A stretch of 64,000 nucleotides of DNA from Kitagawia praeruptora. Its lineage: Eukaryota > Streptophyta > Magnoliopsida > Apiales > Apiaceae. The notes under the pieces are model-generated. The model saw nothing but the letters and a program-made list of their open reading frames with translations. It searched no databases and was not told where the DNA came from. The stretch lies in assembly GCA_037693485.1 (NCBI GenBank), contig CM075350.1, positions 127,780,001 through 127,844,000 of the forward strand, read 5' to 3'. Positions within the stretch are counted from its first letter, which is position 1, and the number at the start of each line of letters is the position of its first letter. Shown piece after piece: positions 32,178 through 43,069 of the stretch. The translations under genes and the position numbers were made by a program.

Positions 32178-32945
32178 TATGACCCTTGCTGTTTTTGATG
32201 GCTTCCGTATTCAGAGGTCTGATCAATTTTTTCTTGGGGATGGATATTCATCAGATAAGAATAATGTATCATTACCTCCTGGTTGTTTAATTGTGCTATC
32301 TCACAAGTGAAGGAAATTACGAATGCTTTGAGGAGGGATGGTGCGCAGCCATCAGAAACATAATTTGCTCATGAAGTGGCCTTGATGTCTCAAACTAACA
32401 TGTATAGGCCTGGAATTGACGTTACTCAGGCTGAGCTTGTTCCCCATCTGAATTGGCATAGACGGGAGAGAACTGAGATGGTAGGAAACTAGAAGGGAAA
32501 ATCTACGATATGTTTTATGTGATGGTGAGCGTGAAATTAAGGCAAGTACCTAGTGCTATGACAGATGAGGAGTTTTTTTTTTTTTTTTTTTTTTTTTGCA
32601 TCAAACGAGGATGGAAGGTTAGCAAATGGAGCTGAACATGATGAGTATGACGATGTTTTAACAGCTGTAGAAAGAAAGTAGTTAGTTTCTGCACTACGCA
32701 TGGGAATGCTGAGGGCCCCTGTGACAATGAGGAGTCTGATGCTCAGGGTGGTCACGAAAACAGAGGCGGGACTTCATTTGAAAGTTGTGAATCAAATGGT
32801 TCCAAGAAGGAAAAATAAAAGGAGTTTAAAAATGAAGAAAAGTAGCTGCAACATGGAGGTTCAAAATAGAAGGCCAGAAGAAAGGCATTCTGTTTTAGGA
32901 AGTTTGGAGAGCTATCCAAGTTGTGCGAAGGGTTGAGGAGATGAT
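32178..32945 (+). pseudogene. Captured ANKRD13-type ankyrin protein, C-terminal part
   Basis: Resumes the family of the 31448 fragment: LRADMTLAVFDGFRIQRSDQ, VSLPPGCLIVLSHK, then in other frames HEVALMSQTNMYRPGIDVTQ, AELVPHLNWHRRERTEMVGN, VMVSVKLRQVPSAMTDEE. After a 25-base T tract (32573-32597) it continues with ASNEDG, EHDEYDDVLTAVERK and ALRMGNAEGPCDNEES. More than 700 bp follow the protein with no intron-like gap, consistent with capture from spliced mRNA. At least five stops or shifts are present. Confidence 0.82.
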
Positions 32946-33407
32946 ATTTGTTTTCTTGCTGTAGGAAAGTACATGTGTTGGAAGAGGAGAAGATTGATGA
33001 TGCAGTTGAGGCGATTCAGTAGCTAGAAGGGAATCAACTAGGCGAGGTTGATGATATTCTTTCTGCTGTTCGGTGAAGCATAGAGATGGTGTTATGAAGT
33101 TGCTGCTGTTCCGTGTATGTATTGGGGTAGTGATTAAATTGGAATTAATCACCCGATAACTTGGGGCGTGTATGCGTGAGGTGCAGAGTATGAGGCTGCA
33201 TTTTGGTTGCATTGTTTTGGTATTTGTCTGCAGATTCAACAATAGATTGGTTGTGAACCAAGAGCTTCCATAGGTGTTGGAAGTTAGTTTTTGGGTTGAA
33301 GCGTTTTTAGGATACTAGTGGCGCAGATTGCGCAGTTGATGCTAGTGGCGCAGTTAGCGCAGATGTTTGCATAAGTGCAAATGTAGATGTTGAGGACAAG
33401 AGCATAG
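32946..33407 (+). other. CopC interior left of AthC, weak coding signal
   Basis: No recognised protein. At 33316-33365 the unit CTAGTGGCGCAG..TGCGCAG is present twice, and the plus strand reads SGADCAVDASGAVSADVCIS, which could be a further captured coding scrap. CATAG at 33403-33407 is the AthC target site. Confidence 0.4.
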
Positions 33408-34895
33408 TGATAAGTGGATTTTATATCCACTTGGAGCATTCTAAATCGGCTTAAATTGATTGTCTTGGGCTCAAGTTTCTTGTAGTTTTGATGTGTTTTG
33501 TTTAGTTGTGCAGATTTACAAGGATGATGATTATGGTGGATGTTTTTGTTGTTTTTGGAGATTTAATTTATTAAAATTCGGATTTATTGGGCTGCACGCG
33601 TGAGATTCATTGTTTGGGCCATATCTTGAGTTCTATAAGTCTGTTTTCAGCCCGTAAGCAGTCCACGCGAAGATAACGAGATTCTATATCATTATAAGGT
33701 GGTCCAGAGGTCCAATTACATTTGGAACGTTCCAGAAAAACAGAAGAAAAGTCAGCTACGAATTTTCCTTAAAAAAACAGAATCAGTTTAGGAAACGTAT
33801 CTTGCAGAAATTCTATTATAATTCTGTTTTGGTATTTTCTTGCTGGGCAAGACTTTTAGAGCCTATTTAAACACATCCTACCATTGTAATAGAGATACAC
33901 ACATTATCATAGTTTTATTATTGTAACCTAGCTTAGATCTGCAAGGGAGAAAAGGAGAGAAGGATTCAACGCTCGTGACAAGCAACGGATCTAGATCTAC
34001 TTCATCCTTTGTGTTACTTTGGATTATAGATTTGTTTTCTCAACTCTTAGTTTTATTAATATTATTGCTTCTTTTATCCATATCTTGTTATTTATCATGT
34101 TTTCATCAAATCCCATGACGATGAACGGTTCAATTATGGGCTAATCGTTGTCATGGGATCCTAGTGGATTTTTCTATGTAGCTTAGTAGTTTGTATGCCT
34201 TAAAGATTTATGTGTGGTGAATACTTGATATCCTTGTATGGTTGTGCTTATTGAATTTAGGTGCGTCGCGAACATCTAATTTGTTAATCTCTTGCTAAAC
34301 GAGAGTGGATCTTGAGATTTAGAACTTGCCATGCTAGCATAGGATAGGTTGGTGTTTTGACATCATGATTTGTGGCATCAATAGAGATATTATGCTACCC
34401 TATGTGATCTAAGTGAATAACTTGTGCTTAAACCTTTATGTTTTCAAATTCTATAGAGATATAGGGTCTAAACATAATAGGTGCCTACTCGTCTTCTATC
34501 TCTTTTGTGGATGTATGCGTAGATTGGTACTAGTATACCAAGAGGTAAATTTTACTCTTTTTGTGTTATTCGATTAGATATCAAACCCATCGCATGTTTT
34601 AATTAAAGGCTGCAACTCTAAGTGAAGTAGATGATGAAACTAGGATTCCATGTTTTATTCTCATATTAGTAATTCGACTTTAATCTCTTTAATTAGTTAA
34701 TCCTTAGTTTGATAATTAATTTAGTAGTTAATAAAAATCCAATTTGTTATTTGTCTTAGCAGTGGATAAAAACCATACATCGGTGCATAGGTACATTAAT
34801 TGAATTGAACACCATTCTAGATCTCTGTGGGAACGAACTTGATTTAATCATATATTACTTGTGACAACGTGCGCTTGCGTAAATTTTGCATAACA
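33408..34895 (+). repeat. AthC 5' LTR
   Basis: Begins TGATAAGTGGATTTTATATC, where AAGTGGAT and ATCCACTT form a stem around a 5-nt loop, and ends GCATAACA. TATTTAAACA at about 33864-33873 is the probable TATA-like box, matching AthA. Confidence 0.95.
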
Positions 34896-34901
34896 AGTTT
34901 T

Positions 34902-34921
34902 TGGCGCCGCTGCCGGGGATC
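34902..34921 (+). promoter_or_regulatory. AthC primer binding site (tRNA-Asp type)
   Basis: TGGCGCCGCTGCCGGGGATC, complementary to the tRNA-Asp 3' end with one mismatch. Confidence 0.9.
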
Positions 34922-35034
34922 ATCGGTGTTTTTATTTTAGTTTATGTGCTTGTCATCAGTGGTCGTTAGCATTCACTGACTCGGATTCTTACTTAGTTTG
35001 TTTGTTTCGTGGTGTTTCAGGTACTTAAGTTTGT

Positions 35035-37677
35035 ATGCGAACATGCTTACAAGCTCGTTTGGAAGAACTGGCGGAAGACGATCTTGTAGAGAATAAAGAG
35101 AATAAGGAAGAGGAATCTGAAACTACAGTAGCAATGGCAGATGCAGCAGTAGCTAAGGCTTTGAAGGAGTATTCTCAGCCGAAACTCAATGACATCCAGT
35201 CTAGCATTATTAGGCCAGCTATTGCAGCGAACAATTTTGAGATCAAGTCGGGCACAATTCAGATGGTGCAGAATTTAGTTCAGTTTGGGGGAGCTCCTAC
35301 GGAGGATGCCAACATGCATGTTTGGGACTTTATCGAAATCTGCGACACTTTCAAATGTAATGGTGTGACGGATGATGCTATCAGGTTGAGGCTTTTCCCA
35401 TTCTCTCTGAGGGATAAGGCTAAGAGCTGGCTACACTCTTTGCCACCTGGTTCCATTACTACATGGGAAGATCTTGCTCAGAAGTTCCTTACTAAATTCT
35501 TCCCTATGGCGAAAACTGCAGCATTAATGAACCAGTTGACTCAATTCCAACAGCAATCTGGCGAGACCTTGTGTGAGGCTTGGGAACGCTACAAGGAGAT
35601 GCTACGCAAGTGTCCTCATCATGGCATGCCTGATTGGATGGTTATTAATGGGTTCTACAATGGGTTGGGAGCACAGTCTAGGCCCTTGCTAGATGCAGCA
35701 TCAGGTGGAGCTCTGTGGGCAAAGAGCTATGATGAATCCTATGAACTTATAGAGATGATGGCTGCTAATGAATATCAAAATCCAACCCAAAGGCTATCTC
35801 AAGGCAAGGTTGCAGGTATGTTTGAGGTGGATACAGCTTCAGCTATTGTAGCTCAGTTGAAGGCTTTGACTATGAAGGTGGATTCTCTTGCAAATTATGG
35901 AGTTCAGCAGGTGGCTAGTGTTTGTGAGCTATGTGCGGGCGCACATGAGACGAATTAGTGTGCTATCGCTTCTGAATCAGCACAGTTCGTGAGTAATTTT
36001 CAGAAACCTGCTGCACCAGTTCCAGCCACCTATCATCCGAACAACAGGAATCATCCCAACTTCAGCTGGAGCAACAATCAAAGTGCACAACAACCTTATC
36101 AGCAAGCAAAGCCATTCAATCAAGGCTATCAACAGCCATATGTTCCAAGGGCACCATATCAACCTCCTGGATTTCAGCAGCAACAACCCCAGGCTTATAT
36201 GGGGCAATCATCTAATGATAAATCAGATGAAGTGTGGATAGCTGTAAAGAACCTACAAGCTGGCCAGAAAGTCTTGGAAACCCAGTTAGGACAGATTGCA
36301 AGTGCCTTATTTAGTAGGCCTCAAGGAACTCTTCCTAGTGACACGGAGGTTAATCCAGGCAGAAGGGAAAGCAAGGAACAAGTCAATGCCGTTACTTTGA
36401 GATCTGGAAAGGTCACGAGTGATCCTAAATCAGCAACTGAAGAAGATGAAGATGTTCAGAATCAGCAGGATGAAAAATTTGCAGTGCCAGAAATTGTGAA
36501 ATCTGATTTAGTGGCTGATCAGCTTGATGGTGAGAAGAGCAAGAAACCTGTTGAAAAGTCTACTCCGGAGCAATCTTCAAAGAATAATCAGGTCTATCCA
36601 CCTCCTCCATTTCCTGAAAGTTTGCAGAAAAGTCAAGAGAAACAGTTTCAGAAATTTATGGATGTCTTCAAGAAATTGTCCATTAACATTCCTTTTGTAG
36701 AAGCATTGGAGCAGATGCCAAGATATGCAAGGTTCATGAAGGATATTTTGTCACGAAAGAGAAGGTTGGAAGATTTTGAAACAGTGGCATTGACAGAGGA
36801 GTGTAGTGCTGTTCTGCAGCAGAAGTTGCCACCTAAACTGAAAGATCCGGGAAGTTTCACTATTCCATGCACTATTGGCAATCTTTCATTCAGCAAATGC
36901 TTATGTGATTTGGGAGCTAGTATTAATCTTATGCCCTTGTCTGTTTTCAAGCAACTTGGTCTACCGGAGCCAAAGCCAACTAATATCTCTTTGCAGTTGG
37001 CTGATCGATCTATCACATATCCTAGAGGCATCGTGGAGGACGTTTTGGTGAAGGTTGATAAGCTCATATTCCCAGCTGATTTTGTTATCTTGGATTTTGA
37101 AGAAGATAAGAAGATTCCCATAATCTTGGGAAGACCGTTCTTGGCTACAGGAAAGACTTTGATTGATGTGCAAAAAGGAGAGCTTACAATGAGGGTGCAA
37201 GATCAGAGTGTCACCTTTAATGTGTTCAAGGCAATGAAATTTCCGACAGAGGATGAAGAGTGTTGCAGTGTGGAAATAGTTGATATGGGTCAGAGACAGA
37301 AGTTTGATCAGTTGCTGAGCGAGAAATCGGACAGTTCTTCAATGCGAGATCTTTCGAATGTCAAGCTTGGGAAACTTCCACCAGATTTGAGGTATGTTCT
37401 TTTGAATAATGAGCTAGTAATTTTTGAAGAAGGGCATGATAACGTGTTGCGAAGGTGGAAAATCGATGATGAGGTAGAAGAGTGTTCTGTTCAGTTGGAT
37501 GAGAGTAATAAACACCTTAGAGGTGTGAAGAAGAAAAAGATTAGACCGTTGGGTAGAAAAATCAAGTTGAAGTCTGAAGGAAGAGATTTGTGGAAAGCAA
37601 GCAATCAAGATGTCAACGTTCGTATGAATGGTCTTTCTGTTGAGAACGGTTCGGTTATTCTTTTGAAACCGCCATGA
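35035..37677 (+). pseudogene. AthC gag-protease polyprotein, one stop in the zinc knuckle
   Basis: From the ATG at 35035 a single frame runs to 37677 and is interrupted only by TAG at 35956-35958. Gag shows FSLRDKAKSWLHSL, KFFPMAKTAALMNQL, ETLCEAWERYKEML and CPHHGMPDWMVINGFYNGL. The knuckle reads CELCAGAHETN*C, so the stop sits where the last spacer residue of a CX2CX3HX4C finger belongs. A Pro/Gln-rich linker with NRNHPNFSW, an acidic region, and a retropepsin-like domain follow (DLGAS at 36907, ADRSITYPRGI, ILGRPF near 37125). The C-terminal tail (RDLWKASNQDVNVRMNGLSV) is shared with AthB and replaces pol. If the stop were read through, a product of about 880 residues would result. Confidence 0.93.
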
Positions 37678-37683
37678 GTTGAG

Positions 37684-37732
37684 GAAGTAACGTCAAGCTA
37701 TTGACGTTAAAGAAGCGCTTCGTGGGAGGCAA
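37684..37732 (+). other. Conserved hairpin cassette after AthC gag
   Basis: Same 8-bp stem AACGTCAAGCTATTGACGTT and GAAGCGCTTC palindrome, starting six bases after the gag stop. The third arm is lost here: GGGAGGCAA is followed by ATTGC instead of CCCA. Confidence 0.85.
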
Positions 37733-37947
37733 ATTGCAGGTCATGCGCGCAACGGGCGCGTGAGTCAGAAAAAAAAAAAAATTGTCAGCGTGTTGTCAGA
37801 GTGTTTGTACGTGTTGTTTTATAAAAAAAAAAAAAAATTCTTTCCCCTCTCATTCTATTTATACCCCATTCTCCCTAAATCTTTTCTTATTTCAATTCCA
37901 AAACCACCCATCTTTCCTCCAAAAATTGTAAACCTATTTCTATTCTA

Positions 37948-38019
<72 letters not shown>

Positions 38020-38068
38020 ATTAATATTATTATTATTCTTATTCTTATCATTCTTATTATTTTTTTTA

Positions 38069-38100
<32 letters not shown>

Positions 38101-38130
38101 TATTATTAGTATTATTCTTATTTATTATTA

Positions 38131-38162
<32 letters not shown>

Positions 38163-40230
38163 TTTTTATATACCCACCTATACATACAAATCCAATTCCT
38201 CTTTTATTTATTTAAATCTTTAAAAATTCAATTCTAAAGAGGAATTAATTGCAAGTTCACCTCTTTGATTCGTATTGGGTAAATCTTTTCTCTAATCTTA
38301 TTTTTATTACGAATTTGTGTTCTTGTCAATTGTGGGTTTTGTAGTATTCAGGCAAGGTGGCCAGTCTATGGAGCTCGTACGCACTATCCTCCACCAGATT
38401 CATCCGAGGAGGATGAGGACTCAGATGTTGAGGTATGTTTTCTACTATCCCTTGTATTTACTTCCATTCAATGAGGACATTGAATATTTCAAGTTTGGGG
38501 GTGGTTTGAGGGTTTAGTAGTTGTTGTATTATTTGTTCATGTAGGATTTCATGCTTTGCATATTAGTAGTAGTAAATTATGCATTTATGATCGTGTTATC
38601 TACGTTTGTTTCATATAGGACATTCTGTTTTTATGTTCGTATATCATGTGAGTCCATAATAGTTTGCATTTGCACCCATGCTTGATAGGAATTTTGTGTT
38701 GTTGACGCTTTTGATTGAGAAGTGATATGCTTTGTTCTTGTGCACACACATACACTAGTAAGTTGAAGCTAGTAGTCTTTTTGAATGTTGTAAGTGATTA
38801 GAAGGACATGAATATGTGCAAGATGATTTAGTTTGCATGCTTTGAATACAAGTTGGTGCGTTAGAGAGATGTTGCTTGGGATTGAGTATGTTTTTCCACC
38901 AAGTGAGTTTTTGAGCCTTATTGCATGTTTGCAATTTATTCGTTTGCTTGAGTGTCCACGGATTGTTTGCATTGCTAGCAGTTGTTTGAGGTCTTTCTTG
39001 AAACGCATGACATTATTTGACGATTAAAATGATAAAGGCATTTAGGAATAACCGCATATTTACCCATATTACCATACCATATTTACATGATCAATTAGTT
39101 AACCCGTTGAACTTAATCCTATTTTTTCGGTGACATACCACATTACTTGCCGAGACCTTTTTCTTGTATTGGCCTTACGTTAATTTGAACCCACATTGTC
39201 AAAGGCTAGTAGAGTGCTTAAGGGAGTAATAAGGTGTGCAAGGAGGGGTTTATGTTGGTCATAACTTTTGGAGGGAATATTGAAAATTGGGTTTGGCTGT
39301 TACTTGATAGTCGACATATGTAATAAATTATGGGATCATTGTTATTGTTTATATTATTGTTTGTGTTCTATTTAGCTCTCGGAAAAAAAAACAAAAGAAA
39401 ATGAAAAAAAAAAAAGAAAAAAAATATTATGAGAGCATGTTTGTGTTTGTTGTGATCCTATTTCAGTCGACTAGTCGAGTGTTTATTTTGAGTAGAAACT
39501 ATGTGGGGGGGGGGGAAATAGGGTGTTGTGTATGATTTATTATAGTTCCTACTAGCTTTTGACACTTCACCTCTTTTGGCTTATTTGACATACCTTGTCC
39601 CTAGCCCCGTTACAACCCAAATAAAGACCTTTTGATTATCGTCATTGATGTATGTTGTGTTAAGAGTTAGATTGATACCAAATGTCAAGCATGCTTATGA
39701 TTTTGCTGGAATTGAGTGATACACTTACCCTTGTTCTTGAGTGAATATTCTTTTGTGAGTGGATTGTGAGTGTTTGCTTGTTTTTGCGTATGAGATCCCG
39801 AGTTTTGTCTCAAAGATGTACTCTTGTAGGCTTAGCATGTTTACTAACTTATTCTTACACTTGACATGGACTTGTGAGAACTTATGCATGTTCATTGAGT
39901 AGACTATGTGAATACTTGCACTTTCGACACCAAGACATTGCGTATTTACTTTGATTCTTAAGTTGATATGGCATGAGAGGATTTGAATGTATGGTAGACT
40001 AGAATATTTGCATTTGCATATTAGTTGCATTCATGCATTGCATTGCATTAGGTTAAATGGATTTTGTGGGTACATTCGCTATAGGCCCTCACGAGACCTT
40101 ACTCGTCCACTAGGGCTGCCTAGGGGTTTAAAGGGCTTGTTGGATATGCCAAATGCAACCGTGATCACCTACGGAAGTGGTACTAGTTAGTTAGTTAGTT
40201 GTAATTGTTTATGCTTGAGGACAAGCATCG
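37733..40230 (+). other. AthC 3' noncoding region
   Basis: No gene. It contains short GC-rich and A-rich tracts (37740-37840) and the ATT microsatellite at 37948-38161. A PPT-like copy at 38488-38504 follows GAGGACATTG. The A-rich loop at 39381-39430 lies between AGCTCTC (39374) and GAGAGC (39431). A G-run variant of the PPT-like motif lies at 39501-39516, and the pre-PPT block at 40078-40186. Confidence 0.7.
37948..38161. repeat. (ATT)n microsatellite
   Basis: An almost pure ATT repeat over about 90 bases, then interrupted ATT/TTTATT arrays, in AthC. AthB lacks it at the matching place. Confidence 0.95.
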
Positions 40231-40247
40231 GTTTAAGTTTGGGGGTG
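40231..40247 (+). promoter_or_regulatory. AthC terminal polypurine tract
   Basis: GTTTAAGTTTGGGGGTG abuts the 3' LTR start TGATAAG. GAGGACAAGC lies just upstream, as at the internal copies. Confidence 0.88.
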
Positions 40248-41735
40248 TGATAAGTGGATTTTATATCCACTTGGAGCATTCTAAATCGGCTTAAATTGAT
40301 TATCTTGGGCTCAAGTTTCTTGTAGTTTTGATGTGTTTTGTTTAGTTGTGCAGATTTACAAGGATGATAATTATGGTGGATGTTTTTGTTGTTTTTGGAG
40401 ATTTAATTTATTAAAATTCGGATTTATTGGGCTGCACGCGTGAGATTCATTGTTTGGGCCATATCTTGAGTTCTATAAGTCTGTTTTCAGCCCGTAAGCA
40501 GTCCACGCGAAGATAACGAGATTCTATATCATTATAAGGTGGTCCAGAGGTTCAATTACATTTGGAACGTTCCAGAAAAACAGAAGAAAAGTCAGCTACG
40601 AATTTTCCTTAAAAAAACAGAATCAGTTTAGGAAACGTATCTTGCAGAAATTCTATTATAATTCTGTTTTGGTATTTTCTTGCTGGGCAAGACTTTTAGA
40701 GCCTATTTAAACACATCCTACCATTGTAATAGAGATACACACATTATCATAGTCTTATTATTGTAACCTAGCTTAGATCTGCAAGGGAGAAAAGGAGAGA
40801 AGGATTCAACGCTCGTGACAAGCAACGGATCTAGATCTACTTCATCCTTTGTGTTACTTTGGATTATAGATTTGTTTTCTCAACTCTTAGTTTTATTAAT
40901 ATTATTGCTTCTTTTATCCATATCTTGTTATTTATCATGTTTTCATCAAATCCCATGACGATGAAAGGTTCAATTATGGGCTAATCGTTATCATGGGATC
41001 CTAGTGGATTTTTCTATGTAGCTTAGTAGTTTGTATGCCTTAAAGATTTATGTGTGGTGAATATTTGTTATCCTTGTATGGTTGTGCTTATTGAATTTAG
41101 GTGCGTCGCGAACATCTAATTTGTTAATCTCTTGCTAAACGAGAGTGGATCTTGAGATTTAGAACTTGCCATGCTAGCATAGGATAGGTTGGTGTTTTGA
41201 CATCATGATTTGTGGCATCAATAGAGATATTATGCTACCCTATGTGATCTAAGTGAATAACTTGTGCTTAAACCTTTATGTTTTCAAATTCTATAGAGAT
41301 ATAGGGTCTAAACATAATAGGTGCCTACTCGTCTTCTATCTCTTTTGTGGATGTATGCGTAGATTGGTACTAGTATACCGAGAGGTAACTTTTACTCTTT
41401 TTGTGTTATTCGATCAGATATCAAACCCATCGCATGTTTTAATTAAAGGCTGCAACTCTAAGTGAAGTAGATGATGAAACTAGGATTCCATGTTTTATTC
41501 TCATATTAGTAATTCGACTTTAATCTCTTTAATTAGTTAATCCTTAGTTTGATAATTAATTTAGTAGTTAATAAAAATCCAATTTGTTATTTGTCTTAGC
41601 AGTGGATAAAAACCATACATCGGTGCATAGGTACATTAATTGAATTGAACACCATTCTAGATCTCTGTGGGAACGAACTTGATTTAATCATATATTACTT
41701 GTGACAACGTGCGCTTGCGTAAATTTTGCATAACA
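40248..41735 (+). repeat. AthC 3' LTR
   Basis: Same length as the 5' LTR (1488 bp), about a dozen substitutions. Followed by CATAG and the CopC interior. Confidence 0.95.
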
Positions 41736-41740
41736 CATAG

Positions 41741-42010
41741 GTTGTTGAAAAGGAAACAGGCAAGGCAGAAGAATGCAAAAGTTTGGAACAACCCAAAAGC
41801 CCGTGGAGGATCCATGGCAAGAACCGTGGCGGCCGAAGATTAGGTCGATGCAACGGCACACCGAACCAAGAGGCAAGAGGCTATTTTGGTTTAATCGGTG
41901 GAGAGACAATTGTTGCGGCAATTATAAGACCATCAGTAAATGAGATTTGCATGCCCTAATGGAGAAGCAGCAGATGGAGAATGCCCAGATATGTTTAGAT
42001 TAAGGGAGAG
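41741..42010 (+). other. CopC interior right of AthC and polypurine tract
   Basis: One frame reads VVEKETGKAEECKSLEQPKS and then a basic Gly/Arg stretch (KNRGGRRLGR), perhaps the continuation of the weak coding signal left of AthC in another frame. The segment ends with the purine tract GATTAAGGGAGAG (41998-42010) directly before the LTR. Confidence 0.5.
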
Positions 42011-42356
42011 TGTTGGAATTTAATCTAAACAAATGATATAATTATCTAGTCATCAGTTTATTATCTCCTTGTAATGTATACAGCTGGAATAGTCGTGTGA
42101 CTTGGTCCAGGTTGTTGGCGTTAATTTATGTTCGTGTCTGTTAATTAGCTGTATGACTTTCCTTGTTACTTATTCTGTTTGTTACTTTAATCAGGCTATT
42201 AATATAGCTTTGTATCCGTTTCTTTAAAATAGACGGAAGGAAGAATACAATGTAGACCTTTAATATATTTTCCAGTTTGTACATATTTGTTCATGTCCTC
42301 TGTTATTCCTAATTTAGTTTAATTATATTTAGTGTCTTCAATATGCAAAACTAACA
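42011..42356 (+). repeat. CopC 3' LTR
   Basis: 346 bp, starts TGTTGGAATT and ends AACTAACA, then CTGTG target duplication. Confidence 0.95.
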
Positions 42357-42371
42357 CTGTGTAGATGTTTT

Positions 42372-42658
42372 CGTCAAAACGTGTATTTTCAGGACACGCT
42401 AGCCTGCCTGGGATTATTTTGCCCAGGACCGGCCGACCAGCCCCATGGTCAACACCGGCAGGTAAATCATGCTAACCGTGCGGTAAGACCCAGTGGCCGG
42501 GCACTTAAACGATACGCTCAGTAATCCACGGTTACCTTCGTCAAACCTTCCACTGTCTCTCCAACACGGCTACACGCAGGGGGCGGATGAGGTTCGAACC
42601 CATGACCCTTTGGATCAATGCATGGCCTCGTTTCCACTGAGGCAGCTCTCACGCTCCA
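42372..42658 (-). mobile_element. tRNA-derived SINE with 15-bp target duplication
   Basis: An insert of about 287 bp between two copies of CTGTGTAGATGTTTT (42357-42371 and 42659-42673). Read on the minus strand it opens with GGAGCGTGAGAGCTGCCTCA, whose CTGCCTCAGTGG resembles a Pol III A box. GGTTCGAACC (42591-42600) is a B box about 45 bp downstream, as in tRNA-headed SINEs. The 3' part contains a hairpin CCTGGG...CCCAGG. It is GC-rich against an AT-rich surrounding. The duplication can be extended by CA into the CopC LTR end. Confidence 0.82.
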
Positions 42659-42673
42659 CTGTGTAGATGTTTT

Positions 42674-43069
42674 AGATACTTGATTGAATTGATACTCGAT
42701 ATGTTATAGGTGAAGTACATAATTGATTGATTTTGCGATAATTAGGCATGGACTTTATGCAATGTTGCAAGTAGTTTTCCCTAAGTTAACATGGATAGGA
42801 TGGTTTAGTTTTAATGTATAAGATCGTATTATCTGATTGTTTTGAGCAAGTGCTATGGGTTGTGTTTGTTTCGGGGATTATAATATATTCTGTTGATTAA
42901 TTAGTTTATTTGGTCTAATTTTAAACGACTATTATCTTATGAAATATATTGTAATATCTGGTTTTAGTGCATTACATTGATATTAGAATATCTTGTGACA
43001 GGGTGATATTAATTGATTCCAGCAAGTGAACTAGAAAGTGATATATAGATTTAGTTGTGGCATAATTAT
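42674..43069. other. AT-rich sequence without a visible gene
   Basis: No open frame of note, no repeat match within the window. Possibly the original sequence flanking CopC. Confidence 0.5.

Larger units (their letters stand above)
33408..41735 (+). mobile_element. AthC: Athila-type gag-only element, plus strand, TSD CATAG
   Basis: Two 1488-bp LTRs (33408-34895 and 40248-41735), CATAG at 33403-33407 and 41736-41740, an Asp-tRNA primer site, a gag-protease ORF with a single stop, a hairpin cassette, a long noncoding 3' part and a terminal polypurine tract. Pol is absent. The LTRs show about a dozen substitutions. LTR ends and noncoding blocks are close to AthA, while the coding part is close to AthB. 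Inserted into CopC. Confidence 0.94.
29916..42356 (+). mobile_element. CopC: copia-type non-autonomous element carrying host mRNA fragments, TSD CTGTG
   Basis: LTRs at 29916-30254 and 42011-42356 are flanked by CTGTG at 29911-29915 and 42357-42361. It has a perfect initiator-Met primer site and a purine tract before the 3' LTR. The interior (30268-33407 and 41741-42010, about 3.4 kb without AthC) has no copia gag, integrase or RT. It holds decayed fragments of cellular genes. The LTRs differ by about 3 percent plus a small indel, so it is older than AthC inside it. Confidence 0.92.

Noticed and set aside
37948..38161. Possible CRISPR-like or structured repeat array
   Set aside because: It is a plain ATT microsatellite without spacers, in plant DNA.
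42357..42673. Possible real tRNA gene around GGTTCGAACC
   Set aside because: The A- and B-box-like parts lie in a 287-bp insert with a 15-bp target duplication, and no cloverleaf with acceptor stem can be drawn; a SINE fits better.
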